From contig NZ_BBYG01000019.1 of assembly GCF_001184025.1 (NCBI RefSeq), positions 1 to 64,000 of the forward strand: 64,000 nt of DNA. The letters run 5' to 3'. The stretch comes from Streptomyces maremycinicus (GTDB lineage: Bacteria; Actinomycetota; Actinomycetes; Streptomycetales; Streptomycetaceae). Position 1 is the first letter of the stretch; the number at the start of each line of letters is the position of its first letter. Both the position numbers and the translations under genes were made by a program. This document shows positions 8,496-16,602 of this stretch, one piece after another. Below the pieces are notes generated by a model that was not told where the DNA came from, made no database searches, and saw nothing but the letters and a program-made list of their open reading frames with translations.

Positions 8496-8911
8496 GCTGC
8501 GCCCCCTCGTCCTGGGTCGTGGGTCGGTGGCACGGGGGTGTGCCGGTTGAGAAGGGGCGATCACGTCTGCCACAGGTGCCCAGCGCTGCCCTGCCGGGCG
8601 GCGACGGTGCCGGACACCCACGCCCGCTCTGCGGCCGACGGACCGCGGGGTACCGCATGGTGCTGCGGCACATGCAGAGCGTGATCGCGGGGTGTAAAGC
8701 CGTCCTCCCCCCGCTCCCTTCCGCGGAAACCTCAACCTCACGAGAAAATCTCGCATTCCCGGGCTTCACACCCGTCCTTCATCTTCCGCGCAGCCGCCTT
8801 ACCCCCGACTTATGGCCGAAAAGGGCAGGATGGAGGCACACACTCACCGAACCCCCTGCCCGCGTGCGCTCACGGAGCGCTACGCGGGTGGACACAGGAA
8901 GGACAAGCGAC
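8496..8911. other. divergent intergenic region upstream of cutR
   Basis: The 416 bp contain no coding frame. A spaced inverted repeat is visible: GGGTGTAAAGCC (8690-8701) and GGCTTCACACCC (8762-8773), with one mismatch and centres 72 nt apart. Between them is a short CGAGA-AAA-TCTCG hairpin (from 8740). These are candidate regulator sites for cutRS or for the divergent small gene. Confidence 0.45.
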
Positions 8912-9565
8912 GTGCGCGTACTCGTCGTCGAGGACGAGCAGCTGCTCGCCGATGCGGTGGCCACCGGACTGCGCCGGGAGGCCATGGCCGTCGACGTCGT
9001 GTACGACGGTGCGGCGGCTCTGGAGCGCATCGGCGTCAACGACTACGACGTGGTCGTCCTCGACCGGGACCTCCCCCTCGTCCACGGCGACGACGTCTGC
9101 CGCAAGATCGTCGAACTCGGCATGCCCACGCGCGTGCTGATGCTCACGGCCTCCGGTGACGTCAGCGACCGCGTCGAGGGCCTGGAGATCGGCGCCGACG
9201 ACTACCTTCCCAAGCCCTTCGCCTTCAGCGAGCTGATCGCACGCGTGCGTGCCCTCGGCCGGCGCACGAGTCTGCCGCTGCCGCCCGTCCTGGAGCGGGC
9301 CGGCATCAAGCTCGACCCCAACCGCCGCGAGGTCTTCCGCGACGGCAAGGAGGTCCAGCTCGCGCCGAAGGAGTTCGCCGTCCTGGAGGTGCTGATGCGC
9401 AGCGAGGGAGCGGTGGTCTCCGCGGAGCAGCTCCTCGAGAAGGCATGGGACGAGAACACCGACCCGTTCACCAACGTCGTACGCGTGACCGTCATGACGC
9501 TCCGCCGCAAGCTGGGCGAGCCTCCGGTGATCGTCACGGTCCCCGGTTCCGGCTACCGGATCTGA
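8912..9565 (+). CDS. cutR: CutR, response regulator (OmpR/PhoB type)
   Basis: The protein has 217 aa, exactly the size of Streptomyces CutR. The receiver domain covers residues 1-115, with the acidic pocket ED at 8-9, phospho-acceptor Asp51 in VVLDRDLPL, and Lys in YLPKPFAF. The C-terminal winged helix covers about 125-215 (VTVMTLRRKLGEPPVIVTVPGSGYRI). It is the output partner of CutS. CutRS was first linked to copper and later to actinorhodin production and secretion/envelope stress. The start is GTG 8912 with GGAAGGA upstream. In-frame codons further upstream give non-homologous sequence. Confidence 0.95.
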   Translation: MRVLVVEDEQLLADAVATGLRREAMAVDVVYDGAAALERIGVNDYDVVVLDRDLPLVHGDDVCRKIVELGMPTRVLMLTASGDVSDRVEGLEIGADDYLPKPFAFSELIARVRALGRRTSLPLPPVLERAGIKLDPNRREVFRDGKEVQLAPKEFAVLEVLMRSEGAVVSAEQLLEKAWDENTDPFTNVVRVTVMTLRRKLGEPPVIVTVPGSGYRI

Positions 9566-9571
9566 TCCGCC

Positions 9572-10816
9572 GTGGCAACGACACCCGCGCCTCCCCAGGC
9601 ACCCCCGAAGCCCACCTGGGACCCCAGGAGCCCGCAGTCGCCCTTCCCGTGGCTGCGCCCGACCATCCGCATACGCCTCACGCTGCTGTACGGCGGCATG
9701 TTCCTGATCGCCGGCATCCTGCTGCTGTCGATCATCTACCTGCTGGCCGCACAGGCCCTGCACACCGGCAACCAGCCGTTGTTCAAGATCATCGACGTCG
9801 GGAACCTGAAGGTCTCCAGCACCGACTGTCCCGGGCTCGCCAGCGGCCAGACGCTGGGGGAGTTCAACGACGCGATCAGCCAGTGCATGAACCACCAACG
9901 CCAGGCGGCGCTGGACAACCTGCTCAGCCGCTCCCTGCTGGCTCTCCTGGGCCTCGCGGTGATCGCCTTCGCCTTCGGCTACGCCATGGCCGGCCGGGTG
10001 CTGTCCCCGCTCGGCCGGATCACCCGCACCGCGCGCGCGGTGGCGGGCTCGGACCTGTCCCGCCGTATCGAGCTGGACGGACCGGACGACGAGCTGAAGG
10101 AACTGGCCGACACCTTCGACGACATGCTGGAGCGCCTCCAGCGGGCCTTCACGGCCCAGCAGCGCTTCGTGGGCAACGCCTCGCACGAGCTGAGGACCCC
10201 GCTGGCGATCAACCGGACGCTGCTCGAAGTGCACCTGTCCGACCCGGAGGCGCCCGTGGAGCTCCAGCAGCTCGGCAAGACGCTGCTGGCCACCAACGAG
10301 CGCAGCGAGCAGCTCGTCGAGGGACTGCTGCTGCTCGCCCGCAGCGACAACCAGATCGTCGAGCGCAAGCCGGTCGACCTCGCGGAGGTCGCCGGGCAGG
10401 CCATCGACCAGGTGCACGGGGAGGCGGCGGCCAAGGGCGTCGTGATCCGGGGTGATCAGAAACCGGCCGTCGTCCAGGGCAACGGCGTCCTGTTGGAGCG
10501 GATCGCGCTGAATCTCGTGCAGAACGCCGTACGGTACAACGTGTCCGAGGGCGGCTGGGTCGAGGTGACCACCGAGGTCCAGCACGGGCAGGCGGTCCTC
10601 GTCGTGTCGAACACCGGGCCGGTCGTGCCCGCCTATGAGATCGATAATCTGTTCGAGCCCTTCCGTCGCCTGCGTACGGAGCGGACCGGCAGTGACAAGG
10701 GGGTCGGGTTGGGTCTGTCCATCGTGCGGTCCGTGGCACGGGCGCACGGCGGTCATATCGCGGCCCAGCCGCGCGAGGGGGGTGGACTCGTGATGCGGGT
10801 CACCTTCCCCGTCTGA
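9572..10816 (+). CDS. cutS: CutS, sensor histidine kinase
   Basis: The 414-aa kinase has two membrane spans (about residues 30-55 and 125-145) that frame a small extracytoplasmic domain. A HAMP linker follows, then HisKA with His205 in GNASHELRTPL, and HATPase with NLVQNAVRYN and DKGVGLGLSIVRS. The outside domain is only about 70 residues and has two cysteines near residues 85 and 105. A disulfide-dependent sensing mechanism is plausible but inferred. GTG 9572 lies 6 nt after the cutR stop, so the genes form one operon. An A-rich hairpin follows 137 nt after the stop. Confidence 0.95.
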   Translation: MATTPAPPQAPPKPTWDPRSPQSPFPWLRPTIRIRLTLLYGGMFLIAGILLLSIIYLLAAQALHTGNQPLFKIIDVGNLKVSSTDCPGLASGQTLGEFNDAISQCMNHQRQAALDNLLSRSLLALLGLAVIAFAFGYAMAGRVLSPLGRITRTARAVAGSDLSRRIELDGPDDELKELADTFDDMLERLQRAFTAQQRFVGNASHELRTPLAINRTLLEVHLSDPEAPVELQQLGKTLLATNERSEQLVEGLLLLARSDNQIVERKPVDLAEVAGQAIDQVHGEAAAKGVVIRGDQKPAVVQGNGVLLERIALNLVQNAVRYNVSEGGWVEVTTEVQHGQAVLVVSNTGPVVPAYEIDNLFEPFRRLRTERTGSDKGVGLGLSIVRSVARAHGGHIAAQPREGGGLVMRVTFPV

Positions 10817-10952
10817 GATCATGTCGCCGACACACGCGAGGATGTTCGCTTTGCGCGGAATTTTCTGGGTCCCGACCCGGCTTCCCCGTGTGTGATCGAT
10901 CACAAGGGCGAATTTCCGGCCATCTACTCTCCGTGATCATGAATGCCGTCGT

Positions 10953-10975
10953 AAAGCCCGGAAAATCCGGGTTTT
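10953..10975 (+). terminator. hairpin downstream of cutS with U-rich 3' arm
   Basis: AAAGCCCGGA (10953-10962) pairs with TCCGGGTTTT (10966-10975) with one G-U pair and an AAA loop. It resembles a classical intrinsic terminator more than the pure GC hairpins elsewhere in the window. Confidence 0.65.
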
Positions 10976-11014
10976 CAGGGGTCCTGATCACGGGAAGTAC
11001 ACGGTGAGACGCCT

Positions 11015-11046
11015 TTGAAGTGCGGCAATCGGACCGTGTACGGTCC
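11015..11046 (+). promoter_or_regulatory. promoter with palindrome over the -10, upstream of the DUF4193 gene
   Basis: TTGAAG (11015-11020) and TACGGT (11039-11044) are separated by 18 nt, a good HrdB-type match. A perfect palindrome GGACCGTGTACGGTCC (7-bp arms, 2-nt centre, 11031-11046) covers the -10, which is where a repressor would bind. Transcription would begin near 11051 and leave a leader of about 160 nt with another palindrome, CCGCCTCGAGGCGG. Confidence 0.55.
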
Positions 11047-11212
11047 CGATCGCCATCCAAGCCGATCACTCGTGAGGAGTTCGGTTGGGTGTCGATTGAG
11101 TAACAGACCTTGATGTGAGGCAAAATCTCCGCCTCGAGGCGGGCACAAGTCCGGCCTCTCACGCGTTACGTGCGCTGGAGACACCGCAGACACCCAGAGG
11201 GGGAGAGGCGAA

Positions 11213-11509
11213 ATGGCTACCGATTACGACACCCCACGCAAGACCGATGACGACGTCGACTCAGACAGTCTTGAAGAGCTGAAGGCCAGGCGGAACGACA
11301 AGTCCGCCTCCGCAGTCGATGTCGACGAATTCGAGGCCGCCGAAGGTCTCGAGCTGCCCGGCGCAGACCTCTCGAACGAGGAACTGGCCGTCCGGGTGCT
11401 GCCGAAGCAGCAGGACGAGTTCACCTGCATGAGCTGCTTCCTGGTGCATCACCGCAGCCAGCTGGCCCGGGAGAAGAACGGCCAGCCGATCTGCCGCGAC
11501 TGCGACTGA
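11213..11509 (+). CDS. DUF4193 family protein, putative zinc-binding
   Basis: This 98-aa protein belongs to a family found almost everywhere in actinobacteria. The N-terminal half is acidic and disordered (DYDTPRKTDDDVDSDS). The C-terminal half has CMSC about residue 77 and CRDC at the end, 20 residues later, a four-cysteine arrangement typical of a small zinc ribbon. DUF4193 proteins have been suggested as RNA-polymerase-associated or nucleic-acid proteins; that is not shown here. A strong AGGGGGAGAGG Shine-Dalgarno precedes the ATG. It opens the conserved block that runs on to dut and DUF3710. Confidence 0.92.
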   Translation: MATDYDTPRKTDDDVDSDSLEELKARRNDKSASAVDVDEFEAAEGLELPGADLSNEELAVRVLPKQQDEFTCMSCFLVHHRSQLAREKNGQPICRDCD

Positions 11510-11522
11510 GGCGGGGTCGGCC

Positions 11523-12551
11523 GTGACTGGCTCGACCCCACCCAGGAAGCGCCGCTTCCCCCTGTGGGGAACGGACAAGGGGCCCTCCCGCGGCCCTCAC
11601 GGCGTGCGTGACGACGAGCGAGGCTCATCCGGTACGGGAGCGGTCCCTGCGGGATCGGCCTCGCTCGAACCCGCGACGGACCGGACTGACCGACCGGTGC
11701 AGACGCGGAGCGCCGCCCCCGTCGCCAGACGGCGGGCGGCGGCCATCCGGGACAAGGCGACGGACCTCGCCAAGGAAGGCGTCCGCAAGGGCGGGAACCG
11801 CGCCAGGGCGGGACTGGGGCACCTCGCCGACCGGATCATCGACCTCGCCCCCCGGGTCCCCGTACGGGACCTCCAGACGCTGCGCAGGCAGTTCCCCGGC
11901 CTCGGGCCGGAGCAGCTCGCCGACAAACTCGTCTCGGGCGCGGCCAACGCCACGTCCACCGTCGGCGCGGGCATCGGGGCGGCGGCGATGCTCCCCGTAC
12001 CGCCCGCGATGCCCACCGAACTGGCCGCGGAGATCACCGGGGTCGCGGCGATCGAACTGAAACTGATCGCCGAGCTCCACGAGGTCTACGGCGTGCGCCC
12101 GGCGGGCGGTCTCAAGGACCGCAGCACCGCGTATCTGCGGTCGTGGTCGGGCGAACGAGGCGTCGACGTCATGAAGCCGTCCACGGTCAACTCGGCGCTG
12201 GGCGGCCAGATGAAGCGCGAGCTGCGCCAGCAGATCATGAAGCGCATGGTCCGCGATCTGCCGATGCTGATGCCCTTCATGGTGGGCGCCGCCGTCGGAG
12301 CGGTCATGAACCGGCGGGACACCAGGAGAGTGGCCGGGAAGGTCCGGGCAGACCTGCGGAAGCGGCAGGTGCCGTGGGACGAGCTGCCGGCACTGCCGCC
12401 GCTGGAGAAGCCGGCGGACGCCCTGGCCATCGAGGAGATCCCCGAGAACCCCCTGCATTCCCTGGGCCCCGGCAGTCCCGGAATCTCCGGGAACCCTGAG
12501 AACCCCGGGAACCCTGAGAACCCTGACAGCCCCGGGAACCGAGAACCCTGA
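11523..12551 (+). CDS. conserved Streptomyces protein of unknown function with C-terminal Pro/Asn/Gly repeats
   Basis: 342 aa from GTG 11523, 13 nt after the DUF4193 gene. The N-terminus is basic and disordered. A central domain (about residues 85-270) contains a hydrophobic Ala/Gly/Met-rich stretch (VGAGIGAAAMLPVPPAMP) and another (LPMLMPFMVGAAVGAVM), suggesting membrane association. The tail (about 315-342) is made of GNPENP-like repeats. The DNA encoding it, 12482-12551, is a degenerate tandem repeat built on gggaaccctgagaaccc, so repeat number may vary between strains. Family not recognised. Confidence 0.75.
   Translation: MTGSTPPRKRRFPLWGTDKGPSRGPHGVRDDERGSSGTGAVPAGSASLEPATDRTDRPVQTRSAAPVARRRAAAIRDKATDLAKEGVRKGGNRARAGLGHLADRIIDLAPRVPVRDLQTLRRQFPGLGPEQLADKLVSGAANATSTVGAGIGAAAMLPVPPAMPTELAAEITGVAAIELKLIAELHEVYGVRPAGGLKDRSTAYLRSWSGERGVDVMKPSTVNSALGGQMKRELRQQIMKRMVRDLPMLMPFMVGAAVGAVMNRRDTRRVAGKVRADLRKRQVPWDELPALPPLEKPADALAIEEIPENPLHSLGPGSPGISGNPENPGNPENPDSPGNREP
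12482..12551 (+). repeat. in-frame tandem repeat encoding a GNPENP tail
   Basis: Degenerate 9/18-nt units of the form gggaaccctgagaaccc recur to the stop codon of the preceding gene. Because the unit is a multiple of three, gain or loss of units would keep the frame. Confidence 0.7.
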
Positions 12552-12585
12552 GAAGCCCGGAGGGCACGGGCGTCGAGACGGCCGG

Positions 12586-13050
12586 TTACGCCGTCGCCTC
12601 CCGCGCGGCCTTCAGCGCCTCGGCCAGACGCTCCGGCTCCCGCGTCGACAGGTACAGGTACGGCGTCGGGTCGTCCGGGTCGGTGACCTCGACCCGCAGT
12701 GCCGTGGGGATGTACGAGCGCAACAGCAGGAACGCCCGGGTGTCGGCCTTGTGCGTGCGCCAGGCGCGCGCCTCGTCCGCGTCCAGGATCTCCGCCTCGC
12801 CCAGGGCCGCGACCGGGATCTTCGCCTCGCCGGCGATGAGCGAGTCGCCCACGACGCGGATGCGGACGGAACCGTATGAGCTGGCCACGACGGCGGCGGC
12901 CGCGGTGCCGCCGACCAGCCCGCCGAGCAACGGCAGGGTGCCGAAGGGCAGCAGGATCAGGGCCATGGAGACACCCACGAGGAACGAGACGAACCACCAC
13001 GACCTGGGGGCGGTGAGGCGTTCTTCGTACGGGGTGGTCGAGAGCTGCAT
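12586..13050 (-). CDS. DUF3093 family membrane protein
   Basis: The 154-aa protein begins MQLSTTPYEERLTAPRSWWF, the conserved opening of DUF3093. Two close membrane spans (about residues 18-38 and 40-58) are followed by a soluble beta-rich domain with VRIRVVGDSLIAGEAKIP and DPDDPTPYLYLSTREPERLAEAL, which suggests a PH-like fold. Function unknown. It is a conserved neighbour of dut in actinobacteria and is transcribed divergently from the thioesterase gene. Confidence 0.88.
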   Translation of the reverse strand: MQLSTTPYEERLTAPRSWWFVSFLVGVSMALILLPFGTLPLLGGLVGGTAAAAVVASSYGSVRIRVVGDSLIAGEAKIPVAALGEAEILDADEARAWRTHKADTRAFLLLRSYIPTALRVEVTDPDDPTPYLYLSTREPERLAEALKAAREATA

Positions 13051-13094
13051 GCGGCCAAGCTTGGCACGGTGTCCTGATGTGGCGGACGCGCGGG

Positions 13095-13100
13095 TAAGGT
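13095..13100 (+). promoter_or_regulatory. -10 hexamer of a probable leaderless transcript
   Basis: TAAGGT ends 8 nt before the GTG at 13109, placing the expected transcription start at or next to the start codon. No TTGAC-type -35 is obvious. The absence of a Shine-Dalgarno in front of the thioesterase start agrees with leaderless translation. Confidence 0.5.
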
Positions 13101-13108
13101 CTGCGCCT

Positions 13109-13693
13109 GTGAGTGGTACTTCCGCAGCTCTTGAGCCTCCGGCCGATGCCGTGAAACCCGTCCGGCACCCCGACGCTCCCGTGCCCGGCGAGCTCCTCGG
13201 TGCCCACTACGAACACTGTTTCGGATGTGGCGGCGAGCAGACGCACGGGCTGCACCTGGAGGCGCGGGCCGGCGAGGGGGTGACCGTCACCGCCGAGTTC
13301 ACCGTGCAGCCCGCCCACCAGGGCGCGCCCGGCCTCGCGCACGGCGGGGTCCTGGCCACCGCCCTCGACGAGACGCTCGGCTCGCTGAACTGGCTGCTGC
13401 GGACGATCGCCGTGACCGGACGGCTGGAGACCGACTTCGTCCGGCCCGTGCCGGTCGGCACCACGCTGTACCTGGAGGCCGAGGTGACGGCGGTGGCCGG
13501 GCGCAAGATCTACTCCAGTGCCACCGGGCGGATCGGCGGTCCCGGCGGGCCGCTCGCCGTCCGTGCCGACGCGCTCTTCATCGAGGTCGCGGTCGAGCAC
13601 TTCGTGAGCCACGGCCGGCCGGCGGAGATCGAGGCCGCCATGAGCGACCCGGACCAGATCAGGCGCGCCCGCGCCTTCGAGGTGAACCCGTGA
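13109..13693 (+). CDS. hotdog-fold thioesterase (PaaI family)
   Basis: The protein has 194 aa. The hotdog domain covers about residues 50-165 and has the family pattern AHGGVLATALDETLGSLNWL and TGRLETDFVRPVPVGTTL. FGCGGEQTHGLHL at about 32-44 is a Cys-containing lead-in common in actinobacterial members. It should hydrolyse acyl-CoA thioesters in the cytoplasm; substrate unknown. The start is GTG 13109. The stop overlaps the GTG of dut (GTGA), so the two are co-translated. It occupies the same place beside dut in related genomes. Confidence 0.88.
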   Translation: MSGTSAALEPPADAVKPVRHPDAPVPGELLGAHYEHCFGCGGEQTHGLHLEARAGEGVTVTAEFTVQPAHQGAPGLAHGGVLATALDETLGSLNWLLRTIAVTGRLETDFVRPVPVGTTLYLEAEVTAVAGRKIYSSATGRIGGPGGPLAVRADALFIEVAVEHFVSHGRPAEIEAAMSDPDQIRRARAFEVNP

Positions 13694-14241
13694 GCCGTGA
13701 CCCCCTGAACGTCCTGATCCGGCGCGTCGACCCCGACGTACCGCTTCCGACGTACGAGCACCCCGGTGACGCCGGGGCGGATCTGCGCACCACGATCGGT
13801 CATGAACTCGCGCCGGGGGAGCGGGCCGTACTGCCCACGGGGGTGTCCATCGCCCTGCCCGAGGGGTACGCGGCCTTCGTGCACCCGCGCTCGGGGCTGG
13901 CAGCCCGGTGCGGCGTCGCCCTCGTGAATGCCCCGGGGACGGTTGATGCCGGGTACCGTGGGGAGATCAAGGTGATCGTGGTGAATCTCGACCCGCGCGA
14001 GTCCGTGCGGTTCGAGCGCTTCGACCGGATTGCCCAACTGGTCGTCCAGCAGGTCGAGAGGGTCCGCTTCCAGGAGGTGGCGGAGCTTCCCGAATCCGCG
14101 CGGGCCGCAGGGGGCTTCGGGTCCACCGGCGGGCATGCGGCCGTGGGCGGTGAAAGCGGTACAAGCGCCTCGGCCGCCGAGGGCGGCGCGACGGGTGGGA
14201 ATCGATACGCTTCGGTCGTATCCGACCGGGAAGGACAGTGA
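13690..14241 (+). CDS. dut: dUTP diphosphatase
   Basis: The 183-aa trimeric dUTPase hydrolyses dUTP to dUMP and pyrophosphate, keeping uracil out of DNA. All five motifs are present: HPGDAGADL, PRSGLA, GTVDAGYRGEIKV (with the catalytic Asp), RIAQLVV and GGFGSTGGHA. After motif V it carries about 35 extra residues of Gly, Ala and Ser, a disordered tail not needed for catalysis. It overlaps the thioesterase by GTGA and is followed after one base by the DUF3710 gene. Confidence 0.97.
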   Translation: MSRDPLNVLIRRVDPDVPLPTYEHPGDAGADLRTTIGHELAPGERAVLPTGVSIALPEGYAAFVHPRSGLAARCGVALVNAPGTVDAGYRGEIKVIVVNLDPRESVRFERFDRIAQLVVQQVERVRFQEVAELPESARAAGGFGSTGGHAAVGGESGTSASAAEGGATGGNRYASVVSDREGQ

Positions 14242-14242
14242 C

Positions 14243-15007
14243 GTGTTCGGACGTCGCAAGAAGAAGGGTGCCGCCGAGGACGCGGCCGGCGAGGCCGAGC
14301 AGGTCGTCGACAGTGTCGACGCTGAGGCGGACGACGTGGAGGGCGAGCGCGAGCGGGTGCGTCTCGAGCCCGAGCCGCGCCCCGACGGGCCCTGGGACGA
14401 CTCGGAGGTGCGCGACCCGGCCGAGGGCCGGGTGGACCTCGGCGGGATCTTCGTGCCCGGGGTCGACGGCATGGAGCTGCGGGTCGAGGTCGCCGGTGAC
14501 GCGATCGTCGCGGCGACCGTCGTGCTGCGCGACAGCGCCATCCAGCTCCAGGCCTTCGCCGCTCCCAAGCGCGAGGGCATCTGGGGCGAGGTGCGCGAGG
14601 AGATCGGCTCCGGCATCACCCAGCAGGGTGGCATCGTCGACGAGGTCGAGGGCCCGCTGGGCTGGGAGCTGCGGGCGCAGGTGCCGGTACAGCTGCCGGA
14701 CGGCACGGGTGGCTTCCACGTCGTGCGGTTCGTCGGCGTGGACGGTCCCCGCTGGTTCCTGCGCGGGGTGATCTCGGGCCAGGGCGCGGTGCAGCCGCAG
14801 GCGGCCGGTCTGCTCGAGCAGATCTTCCGGGACACCGTCGTGGTCCGCGGCGAGGGTCCGATGGCGCCCCGCGACCCCATCGTCCTCAAGCTGCCGAACG
14901 ACGCGCAGATGGTCCCCGAGGGCGTCCAGCAGCAGGACGAGGGCTCCCGCTTCTCGGGCGGCATGGGCCAGCTTCAGCGCGGACCGGAGATCACCGAGGT
15001 CCGCTAG
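14243..15007 (+). CDS. DUF3710 family protein
   Basis: The 254-aa protein begins MFGRRKKKG, the typical basic start of DUF3710. A 40-residue acidic linker follows, then the conserved domain (about residues 60-225) with GPWDDSEV, VDLGGIFVPGVDGMELRVEV and DGPRWFLRGV. No membrane span or cysteine is present, and the function is unknown. It is the permanent neighbour of dut in actinobacteria. The GTG start at 14243 has GGAAGGA upstream and is one base from the dut stop. Confidence 0.92.
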   Translation: MFGRRKKKGAAEDAAGEAEQVVDSVDAEADDVEGERERVRLEPEPRPDGPWDDSEVRDPAEGRVDLGGIFVPGVDGMELRVEVAGDAIVAATVVLRDSAIQLQAFAAPKREGIWGEVREEIGSGITQQGGIVDEVEGPLGWELRAQVPVQLPDGTGGFHVVRFVGVDGPRWFLRGVISGQGAVQPQAAGLLEQIFRDTVVVRGEGPMAPRDPIVLKLPNDAQMVPEGVQQQDEGSRFSGGMGQLQRGPEITEVR

Positions 15008-15072
15008 TCCAGGACGGCAGACCGCGACGGCGGTCCGCGCGGCGGTCCGCGACGGCGGACCGCACGGCTCTG

Positions 15073-15102
15073 AGGGCCGCACCCCGCACGGGGTGCGGCC
15101 CT
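15073..15102 (+). terminator. hairpin terminator after DUF3710
   Basis: A 13-bp perfect stem (AGGGCCGCACCCC, 15073-15085, with 15090-15102) and 4-nt loop are followed by TTTGT. It closes the thioesterase-dut-DUF3710 operon. Imperfect GCGGTCCGCG repeats lie between the stop codon and the hairpin (15020-15065). Confidence 0.85.
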
Positions 15103-15143
15103 TTGTCGTGTCCGCGTCTCGCGCGCTTCTCGTGTGTGAACCC

Positions 15144-15172
15144 TTGACGGTCCATTGGTCTGGACCTACGGT
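15144..15172 (+). promoter_or_regulatory. HrdB-type promoter with DasR-like operator in the spacer
   Basis: TTGACG (15144-15149), 17 nt and TACGGT (15167-15172) make the best housekeeping promoter in the window. The spacer contains a dyad GGTCCA-ttggtc-TGGACC (15149-15166). The overlapping segment ATTGGTCTGGACCTAC (15154-15169) contains TGGTCTGGACCT, 11 of 12 identical to the TGGTCTAGACCT core of DasR and chitinase-promoter elements. Repression released by amino-sugars would be expected. Confidence 0.6.
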
Positions 15173-15238
15173 CCCGCTCAACGCCTGAGTTCATAAGGGC
15201 GCTCTGTGTTCACATACAAGAACGAGAACGGAGCTGCT

Positions 15239-16417
15239 GTGCGTCGAACCGCATTCCTTGTGACCGTCACCGCCCTGGTCCTGGGCGCTCTCGTGTCACC
15301 GAACGCCCCCCGGGCCCAAGCCGCCCCCACCACCTTCGCCCACCCCGGGGTCACCGTCTCGCGGGCACAACTGGACTTCGTCCGGGGCAAGGTCGACTCC
15401 GCGGCCCAGCCCTGGAAGGGCGCCTTCGACCAGTTGCTGGCGAGCAAGTACGCCAGCCTGAGCCGCACCCCCAAGCCTCGCGCCGTGGTCGAGTGCGGGT
15501 CCTACTCCAACCCGAACTACGGCTGCACGGACGAGCGGGAGGACGCCCTCGCGGCCTACACCGACGCCCTCGCCTGGTACGTCACGCGGGACGAGCGGTA
15601 CGCGAAGAAGGCCATCGAGCTGATGGACGCATGGTCGGCCGTCGTCAAGGACCACACCAACAGCAACGCGCCCCTCCAGACCGGCTGGGCCGGCTCGTCC
15701 TGGCCGAGGGCCGCCGAGATCATCAAGTACACGTACACCGGCGGCTGGTCCGGCTCCGGCCGCTTCGCGACCATGCTGCGGGACGTCTACCTGCCCGAGG
15801 TCATCAACGGCTCCAACTCCAACGGCAACTGGGAGCTGTCCATGACGGAGGCCGCGATCGGCATCTCCGTCTTCCTCGAGGACAGGACCTCGTACGACAA
15901 GGCGATGGCGAGGTTCCGCACCCGCACGGCCGCCTACGTCTACCTGGCCTCCGACGGTGAGCTGCCGAAGACCGTGCCCAGCCAGAACCTGAACACCCGG
16001 GACAAGGTCGTCGCCTACTGGCAGGGACAGGGAACCTTCGTCACCGGCCTCACCCAGGAGACCTGCCGCGACCTCACCCACACCGGGTACGGCATCTCCG
16101 CGATCTCGCACGTCGCCGAGACCAGCCGGATCCAGGGGCAGGACCTGTACGGCACCGACGTCGGCGAGCGGCTGCGGCAGGCGCTCGGCTTCCAGGCCAA
16201 GTACGAACTCGGCGCGGCCGTCCCGAGCTGGCTGTGCGGCGGCTCGCTGAACCAGGCGCTCGGCCCGGTCACCGAGGTCGGCTACAACGCGCTGCACAAC
16301 CGTCTGGGCATCGCGATGACCAACACCCAGACGCTGACCCTCCAGAACCGCCCGGCGGGCAGCAACAACCTCTTCGTCGCCTGGGAGACGCTCACCCACG
16401 GGGACAATCCCGCGTGA
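15239..16417 (+). CDS. secreted alginate-lyase-family protein
   Basis: 392 aa from GTG 15239, which has GGAG five bases upstream. An earlier in-frame start at 15206 lies before this site and is less likely. The signal peptide (RRTAFLVTVTALVLGALV) ends with an A-X-A site, AQA-APTT, near residue 30. The mature part is an alpha/alpha-toroid resembling the alginate lyase family, with NGNWELSMTEAAIGISVFL and HTGYGISAISHVAETSRIQG as likely cleft segments. Substrate is uncertain: alginate, other uronates or wall-type sugars are possible. The promoter carries a DasR-like box, suggesting control by amino-sugar supply. The gene sits inside an otherwise conserved housekeeping block. Confidence 0.8.
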   Translation: MRRTAFLVTVTALVLGALVSPNAPRAQAAPTTFAHPGVTVSRAQLDFVRGKVDSAAQPWKGAFDQLLASKYASLSRTPKPRAVVECGSYSNPNYGCTDEREDALAAYTDALAWYVTRDERYAKKAIELMDAWSAVVKDHTNSNAPLQTGWAGSSWPRAAEIIKYTYTGGWSGSGRFATMLRDVYLPEVINGSNSNGNWELSMTEAAIGISVFLEDRTSYDKAMARFRTRTAAYVYLASDGELPKTVPSQNLNTRDKVVAYWQGQGTFVTGLTQETCRDLTHTGYGISAISHVAETSRIQGQDLYGTDVGERLRQALGFQAKYELGAAVPSWLCGGSLNQALGPVTEVGYNALHNRLGIAMTNTQTLTLQNRPAGSNNLFVAWETLTHGDNPA

Positions 16418-16459
16418 CCCGATGTGCGTGAACCGATACGGGGGGCTCGTCCGATGAAG

Positions 16460-16521
16460 GGGTGAGGGGCGCCGGTGTCCGTCTCGCCGCGTCAGGGTTG
16501 CGTCAAAGGCGCCCCTCACCC
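16460..16521 (+). terminator. long-loop hairpin between the lyase gene and kdpD
   Basis: GGGTGAGGGGCGCC (16460-16473) pairs perfectly with 16508-16521 around a 34-nt loop. It lies 43 nt past the lyase stop and 80 nt before the kdpD start, so it could end the first transcript or act in the kdpD leader. Confidence 0.55.
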
Positions 16522-16602
16522 TTCAGTCCGTCCCTTATGTCGGATCCGTTGGCCGTAAGGTCGACGCTGCGTACGCAGGAGTCACGGGAAGACAATGAGG
16601 CC

